From an uncultured Muribaculaceae bacterium (GTDB lineage Bacteria; Bacteroidota; Bacteroidia; Bacteroidales; Muribaculaceae): DNA of 59,835 nucleotides. Under the pieces are notes generated by a model. The model searched no databases. It saw only the letters and a program-made list of their open reading frames with translations, and was not told the DNA's origin. The position numbers were made by a program, and so were the translations under genes. Location: contig CALUMH010000017.1 of assembly GCA_944321685.1 (NCBI GenBank), positions 1 through 59,835 on the forward strand, read 5' to 3'. Positions within the stretch are counted from its first letter, which is position 1; each line of letters opens with the position of its first letter. Of the stretch, positions 8,331 to 16,998 are shown piece after piece.

Positions 8331-9053
8331 ATGAAACCATGCGATTTTGAAACACGATACCGGCGACACTTGATGCTGCCTGAAATAGGTGCCGATGGCC
8401 AACGTGTATTGCTGCAATCCCGAGCGGCCATAATAGGAGCCGGAGGGTTAGGTTCTCCCGTAGCTCTTTATCTTGCTGCTGCGGGTGTAGGTCACATTAA
8501 TATAGTTGACGGTGACAACGTTGATATCTCCAACCTGCAACGGCAGATCATCCACAACAGCAACGATATCGGCAATTTAAAAGTAGAGTCGGCTCGGGAA
8601 ACAATTAACAATCTCAATCCCGACGTTGAAGTTGTTACATTCCCTACACGACTAAATGCCGATAATGCAGCAGAGATATTCGACAACTGCAATGTAATCA
8701 TCGACTGCACCGACAATGCCGCATCACGTTTTCTTATCAATGACATTTGTGTCGAAAAAGGTTTACCATTGGTGCATGGTGCAATAAACCGCTTTTCGGG
8801 CAATGTAATGACCATAATCCCAGGATGCGCCAATTTACGAGATCTTTTTCCATCCCAACCAGAATCGCCCGCCCCGAGCGATAATTATGGAGTATTAGGT
8901 GTTATCGCCGGAATTATTGGCACTATACAGACTGCCGAGGCATTGAAAATACTTTTAGGAATTGGAGAATTGCTTATCAACCAAGTGCTGACATTTGATG
9001 CACTTGCTATGTCATTCACAAAATTTAAAATAAATCCGGGCTTTTATAGGTAA
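8331..9053 (+). CDS. HesA/MoeB/ThiF-family E1-like adenylyltransferase with lost cysteines
   Basis: Protein of 240 aa of the family that adenylates the C-terminus of ubiquitin-like sulfur carriers (ThiS, MoaD). Visible are the ATP loop GAGGLGSP (36-43), the Arg-containing block DNVDISNLQRQ (62-72), and DCTDNAASR (125-133). The usual zinc motif PCYRC is replaced by GCANLRDLF, leaving only Cys166; there is no C-terminal CxxC; and the cysteine expected before AGVLG is Asp184. Adenylation residues look intact but zinc and thioester cysteines do not. No ThiS or MoaD-like protein is encoded nearby. Downstream lie DUF1893 and an ECF-like S component. Confidence 0.85.
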   Translation: MKPCDFETRYRRHLMLPEIGADGQRVLLQSRAAIIGAGGLGSPVALYLAAAGVGHINIVDGDNVDISNLQRQIIHNSNDIGNLKVESARETINNLNPDVEVVTFPTRLNADNAAEIFDNCNVIIDCTDNAASRFLINDICVEKGLPLVHGAINRFSGNVMTIIPGCANLRDLFPSQPESPAPSDNYGVLGVIAGIIGTIQTAEALKILLGIGELLINQVLTFDALAMSFTKFKINPGFYR

Positions 9054-9132
9054 TTTTGGTTACAAAATAAGTAATCCGGATACATTTTTTACATCAAACC
9101 ATTGTATTTTTGTAATCGAAATAGTATGTAAG

Positions 9133-9564
9133 ATGAACATCGACGATTTAATACGAATATTGCACGAAAACAAACTGTCGTGCGTAATATTGACAAAAGA
9201 TGGGTCTGTTATGCAATACCATCGACGCGGAGTAATCGACCTATATGAATTATTGCGTGATGCTCCGGAGACTCTTGTTGGAGCAACCATCGCAGACAAA
9301 GTGGTGGGGCGTGGAGCAGCCGCATTAATGGTTCTTGGCAAAATAAAACGATTACACACCGGCGTACTGAGTCGTCTTGCACTCGAACTTCTGCAACGTG
9401 CAGGCATAGAAACCACCTACGACACCCTTGTCGATAACATCACCAACCGTAGCGGCGATGATATTTGCCCGGTAGAAAAACTCACATCGAAAGCACAAAC
9501 GGCACAAGAGGCTTTGCCGCTAATAAAACAATTTATAGATAAAATGGCGGCAATAAACAAATGA
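9133..9564 (+). CDS. DUF1893 family protein
   Basis: Protein of 143 aa matching the DUF1893 family, known structurally as a cytidine-deaminase-like fold without an established reaction. Typical features are the N-terminal SCVILTKDGSV strand, the GATIADKVVGRGAAALM segment (about residues 57-73) and the ICPVEKL block near residue 113. It lies 26 bp before the membrane S-component gene, and a -7 box (TATTTTTG, 9105-9112) precedes it. The small soluble enzyme-like protein beside a vitamin-type transporter suggests use or salvage of the imported compound, but no substrate can be read from the sequence. Confidence 0.85.
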   Translation: MNIDDLIRILHENKLSCVILTKDGSVMQYHRRGVIDLYELLRDAPETLVGATIADKVVGRGAAALMVLGKIKRLHTGVLSRLALELLQRAGIETTYDTLVDNITNRSGDDICPVEKLTSKAQTAQEALPLIKQFIDKMAAINK

Positions 9565-9590
9565 AAACAAAAACATTAAAATAAGACATT

Positions 9591-10094
9591 ATGACAGCAC
9601 AAAGCGTAAAATTTTACACATTCAATTACAGCGAATTACGAACCTATGTGTTTGCAATGCTGTTTGTAGTGGGCAACATAGTTTTGCCACAACTATGCCA
9701 TTTGATTCCACAAGGCGGCCTCACTTGGTTGCCCATATACTTTTTCACACTCGTGGCAGCTTACAAATATGGTTGGAAAGTGGGCTTGCTGACAGCAATC
9801 GCATCACCTATCATAAACAATCTGCTGTTTGCCATGCCGGCAACAACGATGCTGCCAATTATCCTTACTAAATCGTTATTGCTTGTTGGTGCAGCCGCAG
9901 TTGCTACCCACCTGTTCAAGAACTTCAATTTGTTCACAGTAGCAGCTGTTGTTATTGCCTATCAATTCACAGGTTCTCTCGTTGAATGGGGCATGACTTC
10001 TTCATTTACTGCAGCCGTACAAGATCTTACCATCGGCTTACCGGGCATCTTGCTCCAAATTGTAGCCGGATACTTGGTTATCAAAAAATTATAA
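9591..10094 (+). CDS. ECF-transporter S-component-like membrane protein
   Basis: Hydrophobic 167-aa protein with five or six predicted membrane segments, including a glycine/alanine-rich N-terminal half (VGNIVLPQLCHLIP, then YKYGWKVGLLTAI) typical of small substrate-binding S components of energy-coupling factor transporters. No EcfA/EcfT genes are nearby, so it would have to share an energising module encoded elsewhere. It follows DUF1893 by 26 bp and ends before the strong terminator at 10161. The substrate is unknown. Confidence 0.8.
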   Translation: MTAQSVKFYTFNYSELRTYVFAMLFVVGNIVLPQLCHLIPQGGLTWLPIYFFTLVAAYKYGWKVGLLTAIASPIINNLLFAMPATTMLPIILTKSLLLVGAAAVATHLFKNFNLFTVAAVVIAYQFTGSLVEWGMTSSFTAAVQDLTIGLPGILLQIVAGYLVIKKL

Positions 10095-10160
10095 TAGAAT
10101 AATTTAGTTTCATAATATCTTGTAAAATAATAACTCTATACACTACGACTTACCACTATG

Positions 10161-10197
10161 ATCCTTGAGGCTGCGTGAGCAGCCTCAAGGATTTTTC
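10161..10197 (+). terminator. Strong intrinsic terminator
   Basis: A perfect 14-bp stem (ATCCTTGAGGCTGC with its complement) closes a GTGA tetraloop and is followed by TTTTT. It ends the DUF1893/S-component unit; the 80 bp between it and the next gene's 3' end hold nothing recognisable. Confidence 0.92.
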
Positions 10198-10277
10198 ATA
10201 CCTCTTCCATAAACATAAAGACATGATATTTTAAAGTAGTTCTGTACATATAATATTAAAATTATTGGTGATTCTGA

Positions 10278-11165
10278 TTAAGGCCGTTTAAGACCTATTC
10301 GTGTAAAATTTAGCATCGACTTGAATATGCGCAATTGTAACGGATCATATCGCAACGACTTACAGAATGCTGTTACCGAAGATGCCCACATTCGGTGAGC
10401 CAGACAACGGCACATACGCATCTTGTACCAAAATGCCACATAATGTTTCAACCCAGGTTGCCCGGGATAAGTATTATATAATTGCTCAAATTGTTCTCCG
10501 ATTATGTCACGCACTTCAGGTGGTCTCAGATTACTGTATCCCTGACAATAAACGGCCAACGATTTCATACAATAAGCTATCTTGTATCGACAAGCAAGAC
10601 GAGCCCATGTGAGCAAATCTTCCCCCGATTTGGCCCCATATGGGAACCCGTCGACTGTTTCAATTGCCGATTTGCGAACCACTACAGCCGAAGTCCATAA
10701 TGGAGGATCAAACTTCGACGCGACTACAAAATACTTATTAAGCAAACCACTTTTGTCAAGGCCAAGTTGAATTTCGTTAAACCGTGCAGGAACCATGTTA
10801 CCCGAAGGTTTCCTAAACTCATATGCCGTTGCAAATACCGAGCATTCGGGATATGCACGGCTTAAATCATATTGCGTCTGTAAATATTCAGGCAGCCATT
10901 CATCGTCGGCATCAATAAATGCCAATAAGTCATAACGAGCCTCGGCAATCCCATGATTACGGGCGGCAGAAACTCCGGCATTTGATTGGCTTATTATACG
11001 TATGCGCCCGTCATTAAAACTCTGAACGACTTTCACACTGCCATCGGTGCAGCCATCGTCTACTACCACCACTTCAAAATTCCTGAAGGTTTGTCCCAGC
11101 ACCGACCTTAATGTCCGAGCCACCTGCCCTTCTTTATTGTACAGTGGAATTATAACCGAAATCAT
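10278..11165 (-). CDS. Family 2 glycosyltransferase
   Basis: Cytoplasmic GT-A-fold enzyme of 295 aa. Seen are the start ISVIIPLYNKE, VVVVDDGCTDGS (nucleotide-binding Asp), the metal motif in IDADDEW and a GED acceptor/base motif in KSGEDLLTW. No membrane segments are visible. The ATG at 11165 is preferred over one two codons upstream because family members begin M-x-S-V-I-I-P. It is the last gene of a minus-strand series with the kinase-like gene 27 bp upstream. It probably acts in surface glycan or glycoprotein decoration; the sugar is unknown. Confidence 0.88.
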   Translation of the reverse strand: MISVIIPLYNKEGQVARTLRSVLGQTFRNFEVVVVDDGCTDGSVKVVQSFNDGRIRIISQSNAGVSAARNHGIAEARYDLLAFIDADDEWLPEYLQTQYDLSRAYPECSVFATAYEFRKPSGNMVPARFNEIQLGLDKSGLLNKYFVVASKFDPPLWTSAVVVRKSAIETVDGFPYGAKSGEDLLTWARLACRYKIAYCMKSLAVYCQGYSNLRPPEVRDIIGEQFEQLYNTYPGQPGLKHYVAFWYKMRMCRCLAHRMWASSVTAFCKSLRYDPLQLRIFKSMLNFTRIGLKRP

Positions 11166-11192
11166 ATGCAATTCAGCATCGAAAAAAGCCGA

Positions 11193-11828
11193 TCAATCGA
11201 GTTTTAATTTCTTTTTGACAAATTCCTTGATAAATGCGGCAGTACCTTCCATTCCGAGTATGCTCGAATTTATACACAAGTCATACGAGGCACTATGCCC
11301 CCACACTTTTCCGGTGTAATAATTATAATACGACGCACGACTCCCTTCCTGTGTAGCAATAATTTTACGTGCCTCTCTTTCATCACAATTATGACGACGA
11401 CATATGTTATGAATGCGTTCTTCAAGGTCGGCAGTTATAAACACACTCACCGTATCGGGAAAATCTCTTAACACATAGTCGGCACAACGCCCAACGAATA
11501 CGCACGAATGCTCTGCTGCGGCCTTGCGTATGGCATCGCTTTGGAACTGGAACAGGCTTTCCTGTGACAACTTATTGGTATAAAAATTATTGTCCCCGAC
11601 AAATGGGGCATGCAAATGAAACAACGACCGAAAAAAGCCTTTTCGTTCATCACTCTGCTCAAATAATTTTTCGCTAAATCCACTTTCTTTTGCTGCCAAA
11701 TTAAGCAATTCTTTGTCATACATTTCACAACCGAAATCCTTGGCAAGCATCTTTGCAATTATCAGTCCGCCACTGCCCAATTGGCGACCTACGTTTATAA
11801 TGATTGTTTTATTATTTTTGGATTCCAT
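11193..11828 (-). CDS. Cytidylate-kinase-like family protein
   Basis: P-loop protein of 211 aa with INVGRQLGSGG (a GRxxGSGG-type Walker A), YDKELLNLAAKESG, an FVGRCADYVLRD block and a lid/CRRHNCDEREA region. Bacteroidales carry such proteins in addition to true cytidylate kinase; their substrate is not established. The ATG at 11828 overlaps the end of the MATE gene by 17 bp, indicating coupled translation. A three-codon-longer start exists at 11837. Confidence 0.85.
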   Translation of the reverse strand: MESKNNKTIIINVGRQLGSGGLIIAKMLAKDFGCEMYDKELLNLAAKESGFSEKLFEQSDERKGFFRSLFHLHAPFVGDNNFYTNKLSQESLFQFQSDAIRKAAAEHSCVFVGRCADYVLRDFPDTVSVFITADLEERIHNICRRHNCDEREARKIIATQEGSRASYYNYYTGKVWGHSASYDLCINSSILGMEGTAAFIKEFVKKKLKLD

Positions 11829-13182
11829 TTTCTGCAATGCTCCTTTTAAATTTTTTCATATATTTTGCCATCATTACAAATGCGACGATAGCCGCAATAG
11901 CATCAGAAACCGGCATAGCCGTCCACACACCATCAACCTCCATCATAGGTGGTAATACCACCAATAACGGCAACAAAAACAACATCTGCCGAGAAAGCGA
12001 CAAAAATATGCTTATCTTAGCCTTCCCTATACACTGGAAAAAATTGGTTATCACCATTTGGCAGCCCACTATCGGGAATGCAAGCATATGTATCCTGATG
12101 CCTTCTATGGCCATATCAATCAATGTGGCATCGGTGGTAAAAAGCCGTGCACACTGATACGGGAAAAATTCAGCTATAATAAATCCTGTTGTTGTTATTA
12201 TAGTAGCCGTTATCATTGCATATTTGAGCACATTCATAAGGCGGTCATACCGCTGTGCCCCGTAATTATAACCGGCAATCGGCAACATTCCTTGATTAAG
12301 CCCTATCGTCACCATCACAAATATAAACGACACCTTGCTTGCTATGCCGTATGCACCTACGGCGAGGTCTCCACCATAATGAGAAAGCCCCATATTGATA
12401 AATATAACCACCACGCAAGCACAAGTGTTCATCGCAAAAGGCGACATACCTATGCTGACAATGTTCTTAACGATGTCGCTCTTTAACTTGTATATTCCTC
12501 GTTTGAAGTGCAATATTTCATCTTCGTTGCTGAATAATTTTATTTGCCATGCCAATGCCACCATTTGCGATAAAATAGTTGCAATAGCAGCACCTTGTAT
12601 GCCCAATTTCAACGGCCATATGAAAATGGGGGCAAGCACTATGTTCAATATCACAGTCAATATTGTAGCCGCCATTGCCTGCCGCGGTTTGCTCGCTGCA
12701 CGCAACACGGCATTCATGCCAAGGAATGTCTGCGAAACCACGTTACCGGCCAATATCACAAGCATATAATCGCGGGCATACGGTATGGTGTTCTCACTTG
12801 CCCCAAAGAAGTAAAGTATTGGGTCGAGAAACAAAATGGCTATCAAACCAAACAATATGCCGACAACCAAGTTAAGAGTGAAACTGTTACCAAATATATG
12901 TTCGGCCATTGCATAATCTTTTTGCCCTAATTTCACCGATATGCACGTCGAGGATCCTATACCTACAGCCGCACCGAAAGCGGCAGAAAGGTTCATCAAC
13001 GGAAATGTAATGGCCAAACCCGATATTGCGAGCGGCCCGACCCCCTGACCGATGAAAATACTGTCGATCATATTATACAACGACGAAGCAGTCATTGCCA
13101 CGATGGCCGGTAAAGCATATTGCGCCAGCAATTTGCCTACCGGTTTCGTTCCAAGTTCGAGTGTTGCTTGTTTATTATCCAT
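11812..13182 (-). CDS. MATE-family efflux transporter
   Basis: Inner-membrane, cation-coupled drug/metabolite exporter of 456 aa with about twelve hydrophobic segments in two halves. The N-terminal stretch ALPAIVAMTASSLYNMIDSI is characteristic, as is QGMLPIAGYNYGAQ in the second half. It is 36 bp from the U32 peptidase stop and overlaps the following kinase-like gene. No substrate can be inferred. Confidence 0.93.
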   Translation of the reverse strand: MDNKQATLELGTKPVGKLLAQYALPAIVAMTASSLYNMIDSIFIGQGVGPLAISGLAITFPLMNLSAAFGAAVGIGSSTCISVKLGQKDYAMAEHIFGNSFTLNLVVGILFGLIAILFLDPILYFFGASENTIPYARDYMLVILAGNVVSQTFLGMNAVLRAASKPRQAMAATILTVILNIVLAPIFIWPLKLGIQGAAIATILSQMVALAWQIKLFSNEDEILHFKRGIYKLKSDIVKNIVSIGMSPFAMNTCACVVVIFINMGLSHYGGDLAVGAYGIASKVSFIFVMVTIGLNQGMLPIAGYNYGAQRYDRLMNVLKYAMITATIITTTGFIIAEFFPYQCARLFTTDATLIDMAIEGIRIHMLAFPIVGCQMVITNFFQCIGKAKISIFLSLSRQMLFLLPLLVVLPPMMEVDGVWTAMPVSDAIAAIVAFVMMAKYMKKFKRSIAENGIQK

Positions 13183-13218
13183 TTACCAAAATTTTCATTA
13201 AACCTAAAATACAAAATC

Positions 13219-15054
13219 TCAATCGTTATATGCTGTCATTACTTTCATTTCACAGTTTTTGCAATCGAAGTTAAGTGCCAGCTTCTCTTCTCCGTGTTTC
13301 AAGAAAAGTTTACCGGCAATTTTACGCCCCGCATCGGTTTTCAGGCACAATCCCAATTCCCGGCGCAAGCAATAACGGGTGTGCATGACTACAAGCCCAT
13401 TAAAGTTTTCCTTCGCTACCTCTATTGCCGATGCAATATGTTTCACCCCATGTTCCTTATAAAAAACGGCAGCAAGATGGTTGGCTACATTATCGGCATA
13501 TGTTAATTCTTTATTTATGTATGGTACCGATATATCCTCGCTCGACCTGTAGCCATATCGGTAATTAATTTTCTGTGCCTTGTCGAGCATATCAAGAACC
13601 TGCCTACGTAAATCAGCCAACATCGATTGTGAAATAAACATATTATCGGCTGTCTGTATGGTTCTGCATTCATATATGGTATTCCCTGTTTTCGACAATG
13701 TTATTCTCTGCCTGTCTCCTTGCGGTTTTTCAGCTCGTTCTATCTGAGCCGGCAAACCACAAGAAACGTTATTTCCACGTTCATCAACAGCATCAAGCAC
13801 AAGCACACCGTTACATACACGAATGCCAAAATCAACTTTTATTTTGCGTTCCGTTCGTGAAGCATTAAGGGCATCGTCGAATTGCTTGTCATATGTTCGA
13901 TACAAAATTGTTCCTTTATGTATATCTATTGCTTGCGGTAAAACAAGTGTACCATTGCAATCCACCCTGTTAACCCTAACTCCCGTATAATTACCGTTAC
14001 TATCGAAATAACTTATTCCATCGCCGTTGTTAAATTGCAATGACGATGAAACTGCTATTTTTTTATCATGACACACTGCCACTTTCCCGGCTCTTTCTCC
14101 AAGAGACTTGGGTGTATCTATCGAAGCTATTTTCTGCCCATTCCCAAGATTGCGCTCGTCAAAATAATAATGCGTAAACCCTCGATTGAATTCTTTTCGT
14201 AAATCGGGAGTAAAATCAATTGCCACACTACCCTTTGAAGCCCTTGCGTAAGCCGTGGGATTTGACGATATTATTTTGTCTATAACACCACGATAATAGG
14301 CCACGGCATTTTTTACATAATTGACATCTTTCAACCGTCCTTCGATTTTAAAAGCATCCACTCCGGCTTCAATCAATTCAGTCATGCGGTCGCTCAAGTT
14401 CAAATCACGCAGCGACAGCAGGTGTTTACCTTTTATTATAATATTGCCTTCTGTATCGGTTAAATCAAATGGCAATCGACATATCTGTGCACATTCGCCT
14501 CGGTTGGCACTGCGTCCTTTCAATATCTGACTCACCTGGCAGCGCCCACTGTAACTTACACACAAAGCCCCCTGCACGAAAGCTTCAAGCCTCACCCGGG
14601 TATTTTGTCTTATATTTGCAATTTCTTTACAACTTAATTCACGAGCCAATACCAATTGCGAAAAACCAACCGCCTCAAGGAACTCGGCCTTTTCAGGCGT
14701 GCGTATATCGCACTGAGTGCTGGCATGAAGTTCTATCGGGGGAATATCCATTCGCAATATACCCATGTCTTGAACAATCAAAGCATCCACCCCGGCACGA
14801 TATATCTGCCATATCATCTCCTCGGCCCGCTGCAATTCATCATCATATATAAGTGTATTGAATGTCACATATACCTTCACATTAAATCGGTGGGCATATT
14901 CCACTACACGAGCAATATCGGCAATGCTGTTGCACGCAGCACTGCGGGCACCAAATCCTTCGGCACCGATATACACCGCATCGGCACCGCAGTTGATGGC
15001 TGCAATAGCCACGTCATAGTTTTTGGCCGGAGCCAACAATTCCAATTGCCTCAT
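13219..15054 (-). CDS. U32-family peptidase / RlhA-type rRNA hydroxylation protein
   Basis: Protein of 611 aa with an N-terminal TIM-barrel-like U32 domain and the family signature [20 protein letters not shown], including its conserved cysteines, plus further cysteines in [10 protein letters not shown]; the C-terminal half matches the long-form extension. The C-terminus ends with another cysteine pair (FDCKNCE). Long U32 proteins such as E. coli RlhA are required for 23S rRNA hydroxylation, and cysteine clusters fit an iron-sulfur role, so classical protease activity is doubtful. Its ATG overlaps the metA stop as ATGA. Confidence 0.9.
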   Translation of the reverse strand: MRQLELLAPAKNYDVAIAAINCGADAVYIGAEGFGARSAACNSIADIARVVEYAHRFNVKVYVTFNTLIYDDELQRAEEMIWQIYRAGVDALIVQDMGILRMDIPPIELHASTQCDIRTPEKAEFLEAVGFSQLVLARELSCKEIANIRQNTRVRLEAFVQGALCVSYSGRCQVSQILKGRSANRGECAQICRLPFDLTDTEGNIIIKGKHLLSLRDLNLSDRMTELIEAGVDAFKIEGRLKDVNYVKNAVAYYRGVIDKIISSNPTAYARASKGSVAIDFTPDLRKEFNRGFTHYYFDERNLGNGQKIASIDTPKSLGERAGKVAVCHDKKIAVSSSLQFNNGDGISYFDSNGNYTGVRVNRVDCNGTLVLPQAIDIHKGTILYRTYDKQFDDALNASRTERKIKVDFGIRVCNGVLVLDAVDERGNNVSCGLPAQIERAEKPQGDRQRITLSKTGNTIYECRTIQTADNMFISQSMLADLRRQVLDMLDKAQKINYRYGYRSSEDISVPYINKELTYADNVANHLAAVFYKEHGVKHIASAIEVAKENFNGLVVMHTRYCLRRELGLCLKTDAGRKIAGKLFLKHGEEKLALNFDCKNCEMKVMTAYND

Positions 15055-15968
15055 TTTATCTTCCTGATGTCGTATGGCGTTTCTTGATATACAAAATAAT
15101 TAAGCCAATTGGTAAACAACAAATTTGCGTGCGACCGCCATCTTACTATGGGCTTTTTGGTCGGGTCGTCATCGATATAATAATTATCAGGCACATGAGG
15201 ATTAAGCCCTTTTTCTAAATCACGATGATACTCGAAATCGAGCGTCATGGGCGAATATTCCGAATGTCCTGTAATATAAAACTCACGTCCGCCACGCCCC
15301 ATGACCATGTACACACCGCTTTCATCGCTCTCCGATATTATCTTCAAATCGGCTATTGCGGCAATATCATTTTTGCGGACTTCGCTGTAACGGCTGTGAG
15401 GCACATAAAACTCATCGTCAAACCCGCGGAATATGGGATTACGAGAATCGTCTATATAATGCTTGAAAACGCCCGAAATTTTTCTATCGAGAACATATTT
15501 CCTCACACCATAATGATAATACAGCCCGGCAAGTGCTGCCCAACATATATACAGCGTAGATGTGACATGAGTGCGTGCCCACGAAAATATCTCGGTCAAT
15601 TGCTGCCAATAGTCCACTTCTTCAAAATCAACCTTCTCCACAGGAGCGCCGGTGATTATGAATCCGTCATAATTGTCACCTCTTATGTTATCGAATTTTT
15701 TGTAGAATGCCTCGATGTGTTCACGTGGAGTATTTTTGCACACATGCCCATCCGGCTCAATGAAATCAATCTCTATTTGCAACGGAGTATTCGACAACAG
15801 GCGCAACAAGTCGGTCTCAGTCATTATTTTTAACGGCATAAGGTTTAAAATCGCAATCTTCAGCGGCCTTATGTCTTGCGACGAAGCTCTTTGCTCATCG
15901 ATAACAAATATATTCTCGTTCCTCAAAGCCTCCACGGCAGGCAACGATGATGGTACACGAACCGGCAT
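15051..15968 (-). CDS. metA: Homoserine O-acyltransferase MetA, predicted acetyl-CoA specific
   Basis: Activates homoserine for methionine synthesis. The 305-aa protein keeps the catalytic set in standard numbering: nucleophile Cys142 in YICWA, and His235 and Glu237 in TGHSEYSP. Residue 111 is Glu ([16 protein letters not shown]). In studied MetA enzymes Glu111 goes with acetyl-CoA use, whereas E. coli has Gly111 and uses succinyl-CoA, so the common annotation as a succinyltransferase is probably wrong here. It heads a minus-strand series (U32, MATE, kinase-like, glycosyltransferase). A -7 box is at 16003-15996. No SAM-type riboswitch is visible upstream. Confidence 0.93.
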   Translation of the reverse strand: MPVRVPSSLPAVEALRNENIFVIDEQRASSQDIRPLKIAILNLMPLKIMTETDLLRLLSNTPLQIEIDFIEPDGHVCKNTPREHIEAFYKKFDNIRGDNYDGFIITGAPVEKVDFEEVDYWQQLTEIFSWARTHVTSTLYICWAALAGLYYHYGVRKYVLDRKISGVFKHYIDDSRNPIFRGFDDEFYVPHSRYSEVRKNDIAAIADLKIISESDESGVYMVMGRGGREFYITGHSEYSPMTLDFEYHRDLEKGLNPHVPDNYYIDDDPTKKPIVRWRSHANLLFTNWLNYFVYQETPYDIRKIK

Positions 15969-15995
15969 AAATCTATTCCTCTTTTAAATCAAGTG

Positions 15996-16024
15996 CAAAA
16001 TTACTCAATAAAACCCGTAAACAA
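15996..16024 (-). promoter_or_regulatory. metA promoter
   Basis: On the minus strand TTG (16024-16022), 18 bp, then TAATTTTG (16003-15996) fits the Bacteroidetes consensus; the start codon is 28 bp downstream of the -7 box. Confidence 0.65.
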
Positions 16025-16180
16025 TGTTGCATAATGCAAAAAAATGCCATGACTTATAATAACCGATTATATACGGCGTAGCCACTAATACCCCCTGTTT
16101 TCCCATAAAGTGTGCATTAGTGGGTTTAATCTGCGTTTGCTGTTTCAATAGAAAATTTTGCGTAAGAGCAAAAGTGTTTC

Positions 16181-16188
16181 TAATTTTG
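16181..16188 (+). promoter_or_regulatory. -7 box for the hydrolase-Mur ligase-ligase operon
   Basis: TAATTTTG about 23 bp before the ATG at 16212; a TTTTG at 16156-16160 is a possible -33 element at about 20 bp. Confidence 0.6.
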
Positions 16189-16211
16189 TGACTTGATTTT
16201 TGACTCGGTAT

Positions 16212-16988
16212 ATGAAAAAAGTTCTCAAAGCACAAGATGTGGAATTTTGCTATACGGTTGAAGGTTCCGGTAGTAAGGCTGTCATACTCATGCACGGGTG
16301 GGGTTGCAACCATACCACACTTGCAAGTATCGAACGGTTGCTTACCGACAGCTTTACGGTTTATAACGTTGATTTTCCGGGTTTCGGCGACAGTACCGAA
16401 CCACCTTCGGTTTGGGGAATGGAGCAATATACCGCAATAGTGGAAAAATTAGTACAAGCAGAACATATCGACAACCCGATCTTGATGGGCCACTCCTTCG
16501 GCGGAAGAGTGGGTATCATGTACGCCTCACGTAACAAGGTTGCCAAACTTGTACTTATAGATGCCGCCGGTGTAAAGCCTCGCCGCAGCCTGAAGTATTA
16601 CTTCAAAATTTACAGTTACAAAACCTATCGCCGACTCTTACCGCTATTTGTTGGGCGACAACGTGCCGACAAAATCATCGACAACTATCGCCGACGGGTC
16701 GGGTCAAGCGACTATAACAACGCTTCGGTAATGATGCGCCGCATAATGAGCCGTGTGGTAAATGAAGATCTGTGCCACTTGATGCCGAAGATAAAATGCC
16801 CTACCCTGCTTGTGTGGGGAGAAAATGATACCGCTACTCCGATTGCCGACGCACGAAAAATGGAGCGGCTTATCCCCGATGCAGGACTTGTTGTGTTTAA
16901 AGGAGCCGGACATTACAGCTTCCTTGATGATCCATACCGATTTGCTGCCGTAATACGCAGTTTTTTTAGTGAAGAAATGAAAAAATAA
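16212..16988 (+). CDS. Alpha/beta-fold hydrolase
   Basis: Protein of 258 aa with oxyanion-hole HGWGCNH, nucleophile elbow GHSFGG, acid Asp in WGENDTATP and catalytic His in GAGHYSFL, in the order expected for an active serine hydrolase. No signal peptide. The ATG at 16212 is preferred to an in-frame TTG four codons upstream because it sits at normal distance from the -7 box. It is the first gene of a unit with a Mur ligase (10 bp away) and a D-Ala-D-Ala-ligase-like gene. The order suggests it cleaves or transfers an acyl or peptide bond in the same pathway; substrate unknown. Confidence 0.88.
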   Translation: MKKVLKAQDVEFCYTVEGSGSKAVILMHGWGCNHTTLASIERLLTDSFTVYNVDFPGFGDSTEPPSVWGMEQYTAIVEKLVQAEHIDNPILMGHSFGGRVGIMYASRNKVAKLVLIDAAGVKPRRSLKYYFKIYSYKTYRRLLPLFVGRQRADKIIDNYRRRVGSSDYNNASVMMRRIMSRVVNEDLCHLMPKIKCPTLLVWGENDTATPIADARKMERLIPDAGLVVFKGAGHYSFLDDPYRFAAVIRSFFSEEMKK

Positions 16989-16998
16989 TATATCATAA

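Noticed and set aside
15969..16180. SAM-type riboswitch upstream of metA
   Set aside because: No paired helices or terminator typical of SAM riboswitches were seen; the promoter is close to the start codon.
16005..16427. Open frame on the minus strand opposite the start of the alpha/beta hydrolase
   Set aside because: It crosses the promoter and the well-supported hydrolase gene and has no family features.
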